The position numbers and the translations under genes were made by a program. This document shows, piece after piece, positions 27,229 to 38,409 of a stretch of DNA of 64,000 bases. The notes under the pieces were generated by a model. That model worked only from the letters and a program-made list of their open reading frames with translations. It was not told where the DNA came from and did not search any database. Source of the stretch: Rubrivivax benzoatilyticus JA2 = ATCC BAA-35 (lineage in GTDB: Bacteria > Pseudomonadota > Gammaproteobacteria > Burkholderiales > Burkholderiaceae_C); the NCBI RefSeq assembly GCF_000190375.1, contig NZ_AEWG01000113.1, forward strand, positions 1 to 64,000, in the 5' to 3' direction. Numbering within the stretch: position 1 is the stretch's first letter; every line of letters begins with the position of its first letter.

Positions 27229-30200
27229 TCAGGCTCCTTCGGTTGCGGGTGGGGTCTCGTGGCGCCGGCGGAACAGCGCGTAGTACAGGACCGGGATCAC
27301 GACCAGCGTCAGCAGCGTGGACACGGCGATGCCGAACAGCAGCGAGATCGCGAGGCCGTTGAAGATCGGGTCGTCGAGGATGAAGAGCGCGCCGGTCATC
27401 GCCGCCAGGCCGGTCAGCGCGATCGGCTGAGCGCGCACCGCGGCGGCGTCGACCACCGCCTGCTTGAACGGCACGCCGCGTGCGGCCTGCAGCTCGATGA
27501 AGTCGACGAGCAGGATCGAGTTGCGCACGATGATCCCGGCCAGCGCGATCATCCCGATCATCGAGGTGGCGGTGAACTGCATGCCCAGCAGCGCGTGGCC
27601 GGGCATCACGCCGATGATCGTCAGCGGGATCGGCGCCATGATCACCAGCGGCGCGAGGTAGCTGCGGAACTGGGCGACGACCAGCAGGTAGATCAGGATC
27701 AGCCCGACGCCGTAGGCCGCGCCCATGTCGCGGAAGGTCTCGTAGGTGATCTGCCACTCGCCGTCCCACTTCAGCGCGTACTCGGCGTAGGGGTTGGCGG
27801 GCTGGCGGATCCAGTACTCGCCCAGCGGGCCGGCGTTCGGCAGCGCCGCGTCGGCCAGCCGCGAGCGGATGCCGAACAGGCCGTACAGCGGCGAGTCGGG
27901 TGTCGCGCCACCGGCGCCGACGTCACCGTAGACGTAGCTGACGCCCTGCAGGTCCTTGGTGTAGAGCGGCTTGTCGACGACGCCGCGTTCGACACGCACC
28001 AGTTCTGACAGCGGCACCAGCGCACCCGGGGCGCTGCGCAGCGGCAACGCCAGCAGCGCATCCAGGCCGACCTGGGCCTCGCGCGGCAGCTGCAGCCGCA
28101 CCGGCACCGGGTACTTGGACTGGCCGTCGTGCAGCCAGGCGGCGTCGGCGCCCGACAGCGCGCCCTGCACCGTGGCGGCGATGTCGGCCACCGCGATGCC
28201 CAGCGTCTCGGCGCGCTGGCGGTTCACACGGAGGAAGGCGCGCGGCGCGTCGGCGTGCAACGAGCTGTCGATCGACGTGACGTCGGGCGTCGCGTGGAAG
28301 GCCTGCTCCAGCCGCGCGGCGAGCTGCTGGCGGCCGGCCTCGTCGGGGCCGTAGACCTCGGCGACGATCGGGCTCATCACCGGCGGGCCGGGCGGCACCT
28401 CGACGAGTTTCAGCTTGGCGCCGCGGCGCGCGGCGATCTTTTGCAGCTCCGGGCGCAGGCGCTGGGCGATCGCGTGGCTCTGCTCGTGGCGCTCGGACTT
28501 GTCGACCAGATTGACCTGCAGCTCGCCCTGCTCGGCGTCGGCACGTTGGTAGTACTGGCGCACCAGGCCGTTGAAGGTGATCGGGCTGGCGGTGCCGGCG
28601 TAACCCTGCAGGTCGCGCACCTCGGGCTGGGCGGCGAGGTAGGCGCCGAGCTCGTGCAGCGTCGCCGCGGTGTCTTCCAGCGGCGTGCCGGCCGGCATGT
28701 CGACGACGAGCGCGAACTCGCTCTTGTTGTCGAAGGGCAGCATCTTCAGCACCACCCACTGCACGGCGGCCAGGCCGACCGACAGCACGAGCGCGGCGAC
28801 GATGCCGGCCAGCAGCAGCCAGCGCTTGCGCGCGCTGTCCAGCAGCGGCTGCAGCAGCCGCGCGAAGAAGCCCTGCAGCCGCCCGGCCAGCGCCTCGGCG
28901 CGGCCGCCGTGCGCCGCGGCGCCGTGCGGCTTCATCAGCTTCAGCGCCAGCCACGGCGTGACCGTGAAGGCGATCGCCAGCGAGATCGCCATGCCCAGGC
29001 TGGAGTTGATCGGGATCGGGCTCATGTACGGGCCCATCAGCCCGCTGACGAAAGCCATCGGCAGCAGCGCCGCGATGACCGTCATCGTCGCCAGGATCGT
29101 CGGCCCGCCGACCTCGTCGACCGCGGCGGGGATGATGTCGCGCAGCGGCCGGCCGGGCTCCAGCCGCTGGTGGCGGTGGATGTTCTCGACGACGACGATG
29201 GCGTCGTCGACGAGGATGCCGATCGAGAAGATCAGCGCGAACAGCGACACGCGGTTCAGCGTGAAGCCCCAGGCCCAGCTCGCGAACAGCGTCGCCGCCA
29301 GCGTCAGCACGACGGCGGCGCCGACGATCACCGCCTCGCGCCGGCCCAGCGCCAGGCCGACGAGCAGGATCACCGAGCCGGTGGCGAAGACGAGCTTGCT
29401 GATCAGCTTGTTCGCCTTCTCGGCGGCGGTGGCGCCGTAGTCGCGTGTCACCGTCGCCTCGATGCCGTCGGGCAGCAGGCCGTTGCGCAAGGCGTCGACA
29501 CGTTCGCGCGCCGCGCGCGCGACGTCCACCGCGTTGGTGCCGGGTTTCTTCGTCAGCGTCAGCGTCACCGCCGGGTGGCCGCCCGCGGCGCCGCTGGCGC
29601 CGCTCGCGCCGGTCTCGCCGGCACCGCCGGGCGTGAACCAGACGTAGCGCGAGGGCTGGGCCGCGCCGTCGGCGACCTCGGCCACCTCGCGCAGATAGAC
29701 CGGGCGCCCGCCGTGCGTGCCGACGACGAGTTCGCCGACCTCGGCGGCCGAACGCAGGAACTCGCCGGTCTCGACCGTCAGCGCGCCGCCGCGTTCGTCG
29801 ATCACGCTGCCGGCCGGCATGCCCTGATTGGCGGCGGCCAGCGTCTGCTTCAGGCGCAGCAGGTCGACACCGCGTTCGCGCAGCCGCGCCGGCTGCAGCG
29901 TCACCTGGACGACGCGGCCCGGGCCGCCGATCGTCTGCACCTCGCGTGCGCCGGGCACACGCTTGAGTTCGGCCTCCAACGCGTGCGCGACACGCTCCAG
30001 GTCAGCGGCGGCGCGGTCGTCGCGGCTCCACAGCGTCAGCGCCAGCACCGGCACGTCGTCGATGCCCTTGGGCTTGACGATCGGGGGCAGCGTGCCCAGG
30101 CCGGCGGGCAGCCAGTCCTGGTTGGCGTCGAGCACGTCGTACAGCCGCACCAGGGCCTCGGTGCGGGGCACGCCGACCTCGAACTGCACCGTCAGCACCG

Positions 30201-30507
30201 CCATCCCGGGGCGCGAGACCGAGTACGTGTGCTCGATGCCGGCGATCTGGCCCAGCACCTGTTCGGCCGGGCGCGCGACCATGTTCTGCACGTCGGCCGA
30301 CGAGGCGCCCGGGAACGGGATCAGCACGTTGGCCATCGTGACGTTGATCTGCGGCTCCTCCTCGCGCGGCGTCACCAGCACGGCGAACAGGCCCAGCAGC
30401 AGCGCCACCAGCGCCAGCAGCGGCGTGATCGCGTTGGCCTGGAAGGCGCGCGCCAGGCGGCCGGCGATGCCCAGCGGGGCGCTGTCGCTCACGGCGGGCT
30501 CGCTCAC
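27229..30507 (-). CDS. RND efflux transporter permease subunit
   Basis: A 1092-residue AcrB-family proton antiporter. There are twelve membrane helices and two large periplasmic loops. TM4 carries the proton-relay pair in GILVDDAIVVVENIHRHQ (near residue 434), the drug-exporter (HAE) form rather than the heavy-metal (HME) pattern. The segment VSGLMGPYMSPIPINSS is typical of a less-studied RND clade. The GTG start overlaps the adaptor stop (GTGA). No outer-membrane channel gene is nearby. The substrate is unknown; the CsoR-type control hints at a thiol, aldehyde or metal-linked stress. Confidence 0.93.
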   Translation of the reverse strand: MSEPAVSDSAPLGIAGRLARAFQANAITPLLALVALLLGLFAVLVTPREEEPQINVTMANVLIPFPGASSADVQNMVARPAEQVLGQIAGIEHTYSVSRPGMAVLTVQFEVGVPRTEALVRLYDVLDANQDWLPAGLGTLPPIVKPKGIDDVPVLALTLWSRDDRAAADLERVAHALEAELKRVPGAREVQTIGGPGRVVQVTLQPARLRERGVDLLRLKQTLAAANQGMPAGSVIDERGGALTVETGEFLRSAAEVGELVVGTHGGRPVYLREVAEVADGAAQPSRYVWFTPGGAGETGASGASGAAGGHPAVTLTLTKKPGTNAVDVARAARERVDALRNGLLPDGIEATVTRDYGATAAEKANKLISKLVFATGSVILLVGLALGRREAVIVGAAVVLTLAATLFASWAWGFTLNRVSLFALIFSIGILVDDAIVVVENIHRHQRLEPGRPLRDIIPAAVDEVGGPTILATMTVIAALLPMAFVSGLMGPYMSPIPINSSLGMAISLAIAFTVTPWLALKLMKPHGAAAHGGRAEALAGRLQGFFARLLQPLLDSARKRWLLLAGIVAALVLSVGLAAVQWVVLKMLPFDNKSEFALVVDMPAGTPLEDTAATLHELGAYLAAQPEVRDLQGYAGTASPITFNGLVRQYYQRADAEQGELQVNLVDKSERHEQSHAIAQRLRPELQKIAARRGAKLKLVEVPPGPPVMSPIVAEVYGPDEAGRQQLAARLEQAFHATPDVTSIDSSLHADAPRAFLRVNRQRAETLGIAVADIAATVQGALSGADAAWLHDGQSKYPVPVRLQLPREAQVGLDALLALPLRSAPGALVPLSELVRVERGVVDKPLYTKDLQGVSYVYGDVGAGGATPDSPLYGLFGIRSRLADAALPNAGPLGEYWIRQPANPYAEYALKWDGEWQITYETFRDMGAAYGVGLILIYLLVVAQFRSYLAPLVIMAPIPLTIIGVMPGHALLGMQFTATSMIGMIALAGIIVRNSILLVDFIELQAARGVPFKQAVVDAAAVRAQPIALTGLAAMTGALFILDDPIFNGLAISLLFGIAVSTLLTLVVIPVLYYALFRRRHETPPATEGA

Positions 30508-31571
30508 TTGGCGGCCACCGCGCCGGCCAGGCCGGCGCGCACGGCGTCGGCGGCGACCCGTTCACCGCCCTTCAGGCCGGCGAGGATCTCGACCGTGTCG
30601 CCGGCCGTCGCGCCGGCACGCACGGCCTGCAGCACGAAACCTTCGCCGCGCTGCACGTAGACCGCGCTCAGTTCGCCGCGGCGCAGCAGCGCTGCCGCCG
30701 GCACCGCCAGCCGGCCTGCGGGGGCGGCGGCGCCGGAGACGCCGGCGAAACGCACGCGCACGTTCTGGCCGGGCGCGAGGCCGGGCGTCGCCGTCGGCGG
30801 CAGGTCCAGCCGCCATTCGACGGTCTGCGAGACGGCGTCGGTGGCCGGCAGCTCGGTCTTGGCGACCGGCGCGACACGTCGGCCGTCGGGCAGCACGACC
30901 TCGATGCCGGCCGCCGCACGCGCCGCCGCCGAACGCGAGGCCGGCAGCTGCACGACGGCGCGCAGCGCGCCCGGCGCGTAGACGGTGGCGATCGCACGCC
31001 CGGCGCTGGCCAGGTCGCCGGCCTCGACGTGCGTGGCCTGAACGACGGCGTCGAACGGCGCAACGACGGCGGTGAAACCACGCGCCAGCGCCGCCTGGGT
31101 GCGCGCGGCGCGCGCCTGTTCCAGGCCGGCCTGCGCGGCGCGGGCCTGGGTCTCGGCGACGTCGAGCGCAGCCTGGCTGACGAAGCCCTGGCCACGCAGA
31201 TCACGCGTGCGCTGCAGCTGCAGCGAGGCGTTGCGCCACTCGGCGTCGGCCTGGGCGACGCCGGCTTCGCTGCGCAGCAAGCCGGCCTGGGCGTCGCGTT
31301 CGTCGATGCGTGCAATCAACTGGCCGGCCTTGACGCGGTCGCCGGCCTTCACCGCCAGCTGCAGCACGTTGCCCGAGACCTGGGCGCCGAGCGTGCTCTG
31401 GCGCAGCGCCTGCAGGCTGGCGTCGATCTCGAAACCACCAGCCGCGGCGGCCGGGCCGACGACGACCACCGGCACCGCCGGCGGCGCGGCGGACACGGAG
31501 GCGGCGGCCAGGCCGGCGAGCAGGGCCGGCAGCAGGGCGCTGCGGACGAAGGCGCGGGCGACGGGGTTCAT
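30504..31571 (-). CDS. RND periplasmic adaptor (membrane fusion) protein
   Basis: A 355-residue HlyD-type adaptor. It has signal peptide MNPVARAFVRSALLPALLAG, the barrel-sandwich half VSGNVLQLAVKAGDRVKAGQ, a helical hairpin (about 85-150), and the second lipoyl half FTAVVAPFDAVVQATHVEAGD. Beta-barrel domains follow. It is the first gene of the operon adaptor-RND-DUF2892-repressor. The promoter geometry puts the transcription start at or within a base of the ATG at 31571, so the mRNA may be leaderless; an upstream in-frame ATG (31589) lies inside the operator and would not be transcribed. Confidence 0.92.
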   Translation of the reverse strand: MNPVARAFVRSALLPALLAGLAAASVSAAPPAVPVVVVGPAAAAGGFEIDASLQALRQSTLGAQVSGNVLQLAVKAGDRVKAGQLIARIDERDAQAGLLRSEAGVAQADAEWRNASLQLQRTRDLRGQGFVSQAALDVAETQARAAQAGLEQARAARTQAALARGFTAVVAPFDAVVQATHVEAGDLASAGRAIATVYAPGALRAVVQLPASRSAAARAAAGIEVVLPDGRRVAPVAKTELPATDAVSQTVEWRLDLPPTATPGLAPGQNVRVRFAGVSGAAAPAGRLAVPAAALLRRGELSAVYVQRGEGFVLQAVRAGATAGDTVEILAGLKGGERVAADAVRAGLAGAVAAK

Positions 31572-31577
31572 GGCCGC

Positions 31578-31606
31578 ATCATAATTCATACCCCACAGGG
31601 TATCAA
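31578..31606 (-). promoter_or_regulatory. Promoter with embedded CsoR-type operator for the RND operon
   Basis: On the minus strand, TTGATA (31606-31601), a 17-base spacer and TATGAT (31583-31578) form a strong sigma-70 promoter. A perfect 6-4-6 inverted repeat, ATACCC-N4-GGGTAT (31588-31603), occupies the spacer and the end of -35. G/C-tract palindromes flanked by AT/TA are characteristic of CsoR/CstR/FrmR-family sites. Binding of the repressor encoded at 26666-26956 would block polymerase. Confidence 0.8.
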
Positions 31607-31660
31607 ATCGGCACCCACGAAGCCCGCGGCAACGTGTCGGAAGTCGCGCGGAACGGGCCG

Positions 31661-32054
31661 TCAGCCGGGCAGGCCGGCGCAGGGATCGCGGCGCGGCATC
31701 GCCGGCACCGCAACACCGCGCTCCTTGGCGCGTGCGGCCATGTCGGCGTGGTGCTGCTCGACGTAGGCGCGGCAGTCGGCGCGCGTCGTCATCGACCGCA
31801 TCTTCGTCTGGTGCGCGGCACGTTCCTCGGGCGTCATCAGCGCCCAGCCGGGTGTCACGCCCGGGCCCCAACGCCCCGCGCCCGGGCCGCGACCACCCCC
31901 GGCCCATGCCGCCGCCCGGGCCCGGGCCCATTCCGGGGCCCATGCCGGCAGCGGGTGCGCTGGCCGGCGCGGCCGGCGCCGGGGTCTGCGCGCAGACGGC
32001 CGCGGCAGCCAGCGCCGCGGCGGCGAACACGAAGGCAGTGCGGGTCGGGAACAT
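31661..32054 (-). pseudogene. Small secreted His/Cys-containing protein gene with a one-base frameshift
   Basis: Reading leftwards, the start (MFPTRTAFVFAAAALAAAAV) is a signal peptide followed by a Pro/Ala/Gly/Met stretch. The natural C-terminus (RWGPGVTPGWALMTPEERAA, DCRAYVEQHHADMAARAKER, RRDPCAGLPG) continues in the next frame. Removing one base from the five-base C/G run at 31896-31900 would restore a 130-residue protein. It could be a sequencing error, a real mutation or slippage. Two cysteines and a His pair suggest ligand binding. GGAGGCGACG precedes the ATG, and a CsoR-type operator lies upstream, so it likely belongs to the same regulon. Confidence 0.65.
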
Positions 32055-32082
32055 CGTCGCCTCCTGGAGTGGAGGCCTCAAT

Positions 32083-32098
32083 CTACCCCCGGCGGTAT
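32083..32098 (-). promoter_or_regulatory. Second CsoR-type operator, upstream of the frameshifted gene
   Basis: The plus-strand 16-mer CTACCCCCGGCGGTAT shares TACCCC and GGTAT, at the same spacing, with the operator at 31588-31603 (11 of 16 bases). It overlaps a candidate -10 (TAGATT on minus, 32085-32080) for the small secreted protein and covers the 3' end of the Nudix gene. The -35 is poor. Confidence 0.55.
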
Positions 32099-32649
32099 GC
32101 AGGAGCTTGATCCAGGGACAGGCCCGTGGCGATGCGCGCCAGCCGGGCATGGGCCCGCACCGGCTCGGCGTCCAGCGCCAGCCAGCGTGTCGGCAACTCG
32201 CCGTCGGCCGGCACGTCGGCGCTCAGGCGGGCGATGAAGCAGAAGTCCAGGTGCCAGTGCTCCGGCTCACCCTTGCGCGGGTTGGCGGGGATGGCGTGCA
32301 GGTCGACGTCGATGGCCGTTTCGTCCAGCACGGCGACGCCGGCGATCGCGGCGCCGCATTCCTCGCGCAGCTCGCGCGCAGCGGCCTGGCGCAGCGTCTC
32401 GCCGGCTTCGAGGTGGCCGCCGGGCTGAAGCAGCCGGCCCAGCGTCGGGTGCTCGACGAGCAAGGTGCGCCGGCCGGCGGCATCGACGACGAAGACGCTG
32501 GCCGTCAGATGCCAGGGGAAGCTGGAGCGCCGGCCGTGTGCCGCCGTGACCGGCGCGCAGCGGTCGAACGCCGCCCAGTCCAGCCCGGGGCGGGCGGCAC
32601 GCGCGCTCGCGATCTCGGCCAGCACGGCGGCCAGCGGCAGTTCATCCAT
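32083..32649 (-). CDS. Nudix hydrolase
   Basis: A 188-residue Nudix protein with a complete box, GGHLEAGETLRQAAARELRE (about residues 77-96), continuing ECG. The N-terminal 45 residues (AEIASARAARPGLDWAAFDR) form a helical extension. HWHLDFCFIARL follows the box. The substrate is unknown. It ends 28 bases before the frameshifted secreted-protein gene and lies downstream of ssb, whose terminator separates them. Confidence 0.87.
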   Translation of the reverse strand: MDELPLAAVLAEIASARAARPGLDWAAFDRCAPVTAAHGRRSSFPWHLTASVFVVDAAGRRTLLVEHPTLGRLLQPGGHLEAGETLRQAAARELREECGAAIAGVAVLDETAIDVDLHAIPANPRKGEPEHWHLDFCFIARLSADVPADGELPTRWLALDAEPVRAHARLARIATGLSLDQAPAYRRG

Positions 32650-32671
32650 CGAAAGAGGCCCGGAAATAGAA

Positions 32672-32702
32672 ACGGCCCGCGCACCCGAAGGTGGCGGGCC
32701 GT
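32672..32702 (-). terminator. Intrinsic terminator of ssb
   Basis: ACGGCCCGC and GCGGGCCGT form a perfect 9-bp stem topped by CACC-CGAA-GGTG. On the minus strand it is followed by TTTCTATTT. It begins 14 bases after the ssb stop. Confidence 0.85.
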
Positions 32703-32715
32703 GATCTCAGCTGAC

Positions 32716-33216
32716 TCAGAACGGAATGTCGTCGTCCATGTCGTCGAAGCCGGTGCTCGACTTCTGCGGCGCCGGGGCACGCGGCGCGGGGGCCTGCGGG
32801 CGCGGTGCCGGGGCGCGGCGCGCCGGTGCGGCGCCCATGTCGTCGCCACCGCCGTAGTCGCCGCCACCACCGCTGCCGCCTTCACGGCCGCCGAGCAGCT
32901 GCATCTCCATCGCGATGATTTCGGTCGTGTACTTCTCGACGCCGTCCTTGTCGGTCCACTTGCGGGTCTTCAGGCGGCCTTCGACGTAGACCGGGCGGCC
33001 CTTCTTCAGGTATTCACCGGCGATCTCTGCCAGGCGGTCGTAGAACACCACGCGGTGCCACTCGGTCTCTTCCTGGCGCTCGCCGCTGGTCTTGTCCTTC
33101 CACTGGCGGCTGGTGGCGATGGTGACGTTGCAGATCGCCGAGCCGCTGGGGGCGTAGCGCACTTCGGGGTCGCGGCCGAGGTTGCCGACGAGGATGACTT
33201 TGTTGACCGAGGCCAT
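32716..33216 (-). CDS. ssb: Single-stranded DNA-binding protein SSB
   Basis: A 166-residue SSB. The OB fold (1-110) starts [20 protein letters not shown] and includes [21 protein letters not shown] Gly/Ala/Pro-rich linker ends in the conserved acidic tip DDMDDDIPF, which recruits RecQ, RecO, PriA and other partners. The start at 33216 begins the OB fold; the longer frame upstream is not credible. recQ is divergent, 199 bases away. No LexA box was seen in between. Confidence 0.96.
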   Translation of the reverse strand: MASVNKVILVGNLGRDPEVRYAPSGSAICNVTIATSRQWKDKTSGERQEETEWHRVVFYDRLAEIAGEYLKKGRPVYVEGRLKTRKWTDKDGVEKYTTEIIAMEMQLLGGREGGSGGGGDYGGGDDMGAAPARRAPAPRPQAPAPRAPAPQKSSTGFDDMDDDIPF

Positions 33217-33415
33217 GGGGGATGCCCTCCTGGGGTGGGCGAAGACGAGAGGGGAAACACGGACGCCGGCGCGAAGGCCGGCACTGGGCGCCGATGATAC
33301 CGGCCGCCCCGCCCGCCGGGGCCCGGTTCGGCGCATCACCCCTCCCGGTGGGAACATCCCCCTCGCGAGGGCGCGCCGATGCCGCGGCACGGCTCGCGTA
33401 CCATCCTGCCCCTCC

Positions 33416-35320
<1,905 letters not shown>

Positions 35321-35358
35321 TCTGCGTCTATCCAGACAGGTCGCCTGAAACGATACTC

Positions 35359-38300
35359 ATGCATCAGGGGGACCATCTCGACCGGACCCCGGCAAGCGGG
35401 GAGACCCGGGAGGGCGGGGTAAAGGTGGCGGGAAACACCCAAGAGCACACGCCGGTGCTGACCGCGGCAGATGCCGCCGAACCGCTGCTGCCCGAACACG
35501 CGGGCTTCTTCGCCGGGCGCGTCGTCGCCATCGGCGCTTCCGCCGGCGGGCTCGACGCGCTGGCCCGCGTCTTCAAGGCGCTGCCGCCGGACACCGGCGC
35601 CGCCTTCGTCGTGATCCAGCACCTGTCGCCGGACCACAAGAGCATGATGGCCGACCTGCTGGGCCGCTACACCGAGATGCCGGTGTGCGTGGCCGAGCAC
35701 GACATGGCGCTGGCACCCAACCGCGTGCACCTGATCCCGCCGGGCAAGATGATGCGCGTGGCCGGCGACCGGCTGCAGCTCGCACCCAAGCCCGAACACG
35801 GGCTGACGCTGCCCATCGACACCTTCTTCAGCAGCCTGGCCGAGCAGTTCGCCGACCGGGCGATCGCCGTCGTGCTCTCGGGCACCGGCTCGGACGGATC
35901 GCGCGGCGTGCAGGAGATCAATGCCGCCGGCGGTGTTTTCTACGTGCAAGACCCAGCCACCGCCAAGTTCGACGGCATGCCGCTGTCGGCCAGCCACGCC
36001 GCGCAATACGACTTCATGGGCAGCGCCGAGGCGCTGGCCGCGCAGCTGACGACGCAGCTCGTGACGCCGCGCGCCGAAGGCACGCGCCACCTGTCGCCGC
36101 ACGCGCCGGCGGTCGCCCAGCCGCTGGACACGATCCACGAGATCCTGCTGCACTCCAGCGGCATCGACTTCCGCCAGTACAAGCCGACGACGGTGCTGCG
36201 CCGCATCGAACGCCGCATGCAGGTGCTGCACTGCCCGTCGCTCGTCGAGTACCGAGAGCGCCTGGCCGGCTCGCCCGACGAGCAGGTGCTGCTGCGCCGC
36301 GAGCTGCTGATCCCGGTGACACGCTTCTTCCGCGACGCCGAGGTCTACGACCTGCTGGCCGAGCAGGTGATCCCCGACCTCGTCACGCGCGCCGGCCACG
36401 AGGGCATCCGCGCCTGGGTCTCGTGCTGCGCCACCGGCGAGGAGGCGTACTCGATCGCGATCCTGTTCGCCGAGGCCTTCCGCAAGGCCGGACGCACGCG
36501 GCCGGTGAAGATCTTCGCCACCGACGTCGAGCAGCAGTACCTGGACCACGCCGCCGCCGGCCTGTACCCGGAGACGATCGCCGCCGAGATCTCGCCGGAG
36601 CGCCTGGCGCAGTTCTTCATCGAGCGCCAGGGCCGCTACCAGGTGCAGCCCGAGCTGCGCCAGATGATCATCTTCGCGCGCCACAACGTCATCGCCGACC
36701 CGCCGTTCACGCGCATGAACCTGGTCAGCTGCCGCAACGCGCTGATCTACATGGAGCCGCCGGCGCAGGAGAGCGCGCTGCGCCGCCTGCAGTACGCGAT
36801 GGCACCGGGCGCGCACCTGATGCTCGGCCCGAGCGAGTCGCTCGGCGACCTGCACCGCGACTTCCAGGCGCTGAAGTCGCGCAGCAAGGTCTATCGCCTG
36901 CTGCGCCGCGACCGCTCGGTGGCGACGATCGACATGCGCGGCCTGCACCAGAGCCGCCTGGGCGAGACCGTGCGGCGCGGCGGCACGCTGCCGCCGATGA
37001 TGCCGCGCCCGGGCAACGACGGCGCGCTGGCGCTGCTGATGCAGCACTACGCGCCGCCATCGGTCGTCGTCAGCGAAGCGCGCCAGCTGATGCGCGTCTA
37101 CGGCGACACCCGCCATCTGCTGCAGTTCACCGAGGGCCAGGCGACGCTGGACCTGATGAAGCTGCTGCCGCGCGACCTGGTGCCGGTGGCCAGCATGCTG
37201 CTGCAGGCCGTCACCAGCGACGGCGCACCGCAGCGCTCGGCGCCGATCCGCCTGCCCGACGGCGACGGCTGGCGCCGCGTGCAGCTCGTCGCCCGGCCGC
37301 TGGACGGCAGCGACGACGGCGGCTTCGCGATGCTCTCGCTGGAAGACGTCCCTGACCACGAAAGCGGCGCGGCCGCCCCGGGCGGCGCCTCGGCCGCCGA
37401 GCCGGCCGACGACCGCTACCTGCGCCGCATCGAGGAGCTCGAGCGCGACCTCGCGGTCATGCACGACAACCTGCAGGCGACGATCGAGGAGCTCGAGACC
37501 TCCAACGAGGAGCTGCAGGCGACCAACGAGGAGCTGATGGCCTCGAACGAGGAACTGCAGAGCACCAACGAGGAGCTGCAGTCCGTCAACGAGGAGCTCT
37601 ACACCGTCAACTCCGAGTACCAGGAGAAGGTCGACGTCCTGAACTCGGTCAACGCCGACCTGGAGAACGTCTCCAAGGCGGCCGCGATCCCGACGATCTT
37701 CGTCGACGAGGAGCTGCGCCTGACGCGCTTCACGCCCGAGGCGACGCCGCTGTTCCACCTGCGCCAGGGTGACGAGGGCCGCTCGATCGAGGACTTCGCG
37801 CACCGGCTGGACTACCCGTCGCTGTTCGCCGACCTGCGCCTGACGCTGGAGCGCGGCAGCGTCACCGAACGCGAGGTGCGCAGCCGCAACGGCCAGTGGT
37901 GGCTGGCGCGCATCCAGCCGTACCCGGGGCGCTCGCCGGGCGCCAGCCGCGCGGTGATGACCTTCGTGAACATCGACTCGGTGAAGGACTCGCAGCGCCT
38001 GCAGGCCGTCATCGACTCCCTGCCGCAGCACGTCGCCGTGGTCGACACGCACGGTGCGATCACGCTGGTCAACGAAGCCTGGCGCCGCTTCGCCACCGAG
38101 AACGGCGACCCGGCCGAACGCAGCACCGGCCCGGGCGCCAACTACCTGCGCACCTGCGCCGAGTCGGCGCTGACCGAGGCCGACGCCCGGCGGGCGCACG
38201 AAGGCCTCAGAGCGGTCCTCGACGGCCGCCTGCCCATGTTCCAGATGCACTATCCCTGTCATGCCCCGGACCGGCAGCGCTGGTTCCTCATGTACGTCGC

Positions 38301-38409
38301 CCCGATCGGGCAAGCCGCCGGCGGCGCCGTCGTCAGCCACGTCGACATCAGCGAATGGGTGCGGCTGAGCGGCGGCTCGCTGCCCGACGGCAGCAAGGCG
38401 GTCTCATGA
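35359..38409 (+). CDS. CheB-CheR-PAS fusion chemotaxis/signalling protein
   Basis: A 1016-residue multidomain protein. CheB methylesterase (about 50-240) keeps Ser61 (GASAGG), the HLSPDH histidine and GTGSDGSRG, but lacks a receiver domain. CheR methyltransferase (about 255-525) has the SAM-site [15 protein letters not shown] strongly repetitive coiled coil follows ([20 protein letters not shown] and similar, about 690-760), then two PAS-like domains (about 775-1016). Such fusions occur outside classic chemotaxis operons and may modify an unknown target. The stop overlaps the histidine kinase start (ATGA). Confidence 0.9.
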   Translation: MHQGDHLDRTPASGETREGGVKVAGNTQEHTPVLTAADAAEPLLPEHAGFFAGRVVAIGASAGGLDALARVFKALPPDTGAAFVVIQHLSPDHKSMMADLLGRYTEMPVCVAEHDMALAPNRVHLIPPGKMMRVAGDRLQLAPKPEHGLTLPIDTFFSSLAEQFADRAIAVVLSGTGSDGSRGVQEINAAGGVFYVQDPATAKFDGMPLSASHAAQYDFMGSAEALAAQLTTQLVTPRAEGTRHLSPHAPAVAQPLDTIHEILLHSSGIDFRQYKPTTVLRRIERRMQVLHCPSLVEYRERLAGSPDEQVLLRRELLIPVTRFFRDAEVYDLLAEQVIPDLVTRAGHEGIRAWVSCCATGEEAYSIAILFAEAFRKAGRTRPVKIFATDVEQQYLDHAAAGLYPETIAAEISPERLAQFFIERQGRYQVQPELRQMIIFARHNVIADPPFTRMNLVSCRNALIYMEPPAQESALRRLQYAMAPGAHLMLGPSESLGDLHRDFQALKSRSKVYRLLRRDRSVATIDMRGLHQSRLGETVRRGGTLPPMMPRPGNDGALALLMQHYAPPSVVVSEARQLMRVYGDTRHLLQFTEGQATLDLMKLLPRDLVPVASMLLQAVTSDGAPQRSAPIRLPDGDGWRRVQLVARPLDGSDDGGFAMLSLEDVPDHESGAAAPGGASAAEPADDRYLRRIEELERDLAVMHDNLQATIEELETSNEELQATNEELMASNEELQSTNEELQSVNEELYTVNSEYQEKVDVLNSVNADLENVSKAAAIPTIFVDEELRLTRFTPEATPLFHLRQGDEGRSIEDFAHRLDYPSLFADLRLTLERGSVTEREVRSRNGQWWLARIQPYPGRSPGASRAVMTFVNIDSVKDSQRLQAVIDSLPQHVAVVDTHGAITLVNEAWRRFATENGDPAERSTGPGANYLRTCAESALTEADARRAHEGLRAVLDGRLPMFQMHYPCHAPDRQRWFLMYVAPIGQAAGGAVVSHVDISEWVRLSGGSLPDGSKAVS

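Noticed and set aside
37440-37640. Tandem DNA repeat or CRISPR-like array in the repetitive stretch of the CheB-CheR gene
   Set aside because: The repetition is codon-level (NEEL heptads of a coiled coil) with no spacers or conserved repeat length.
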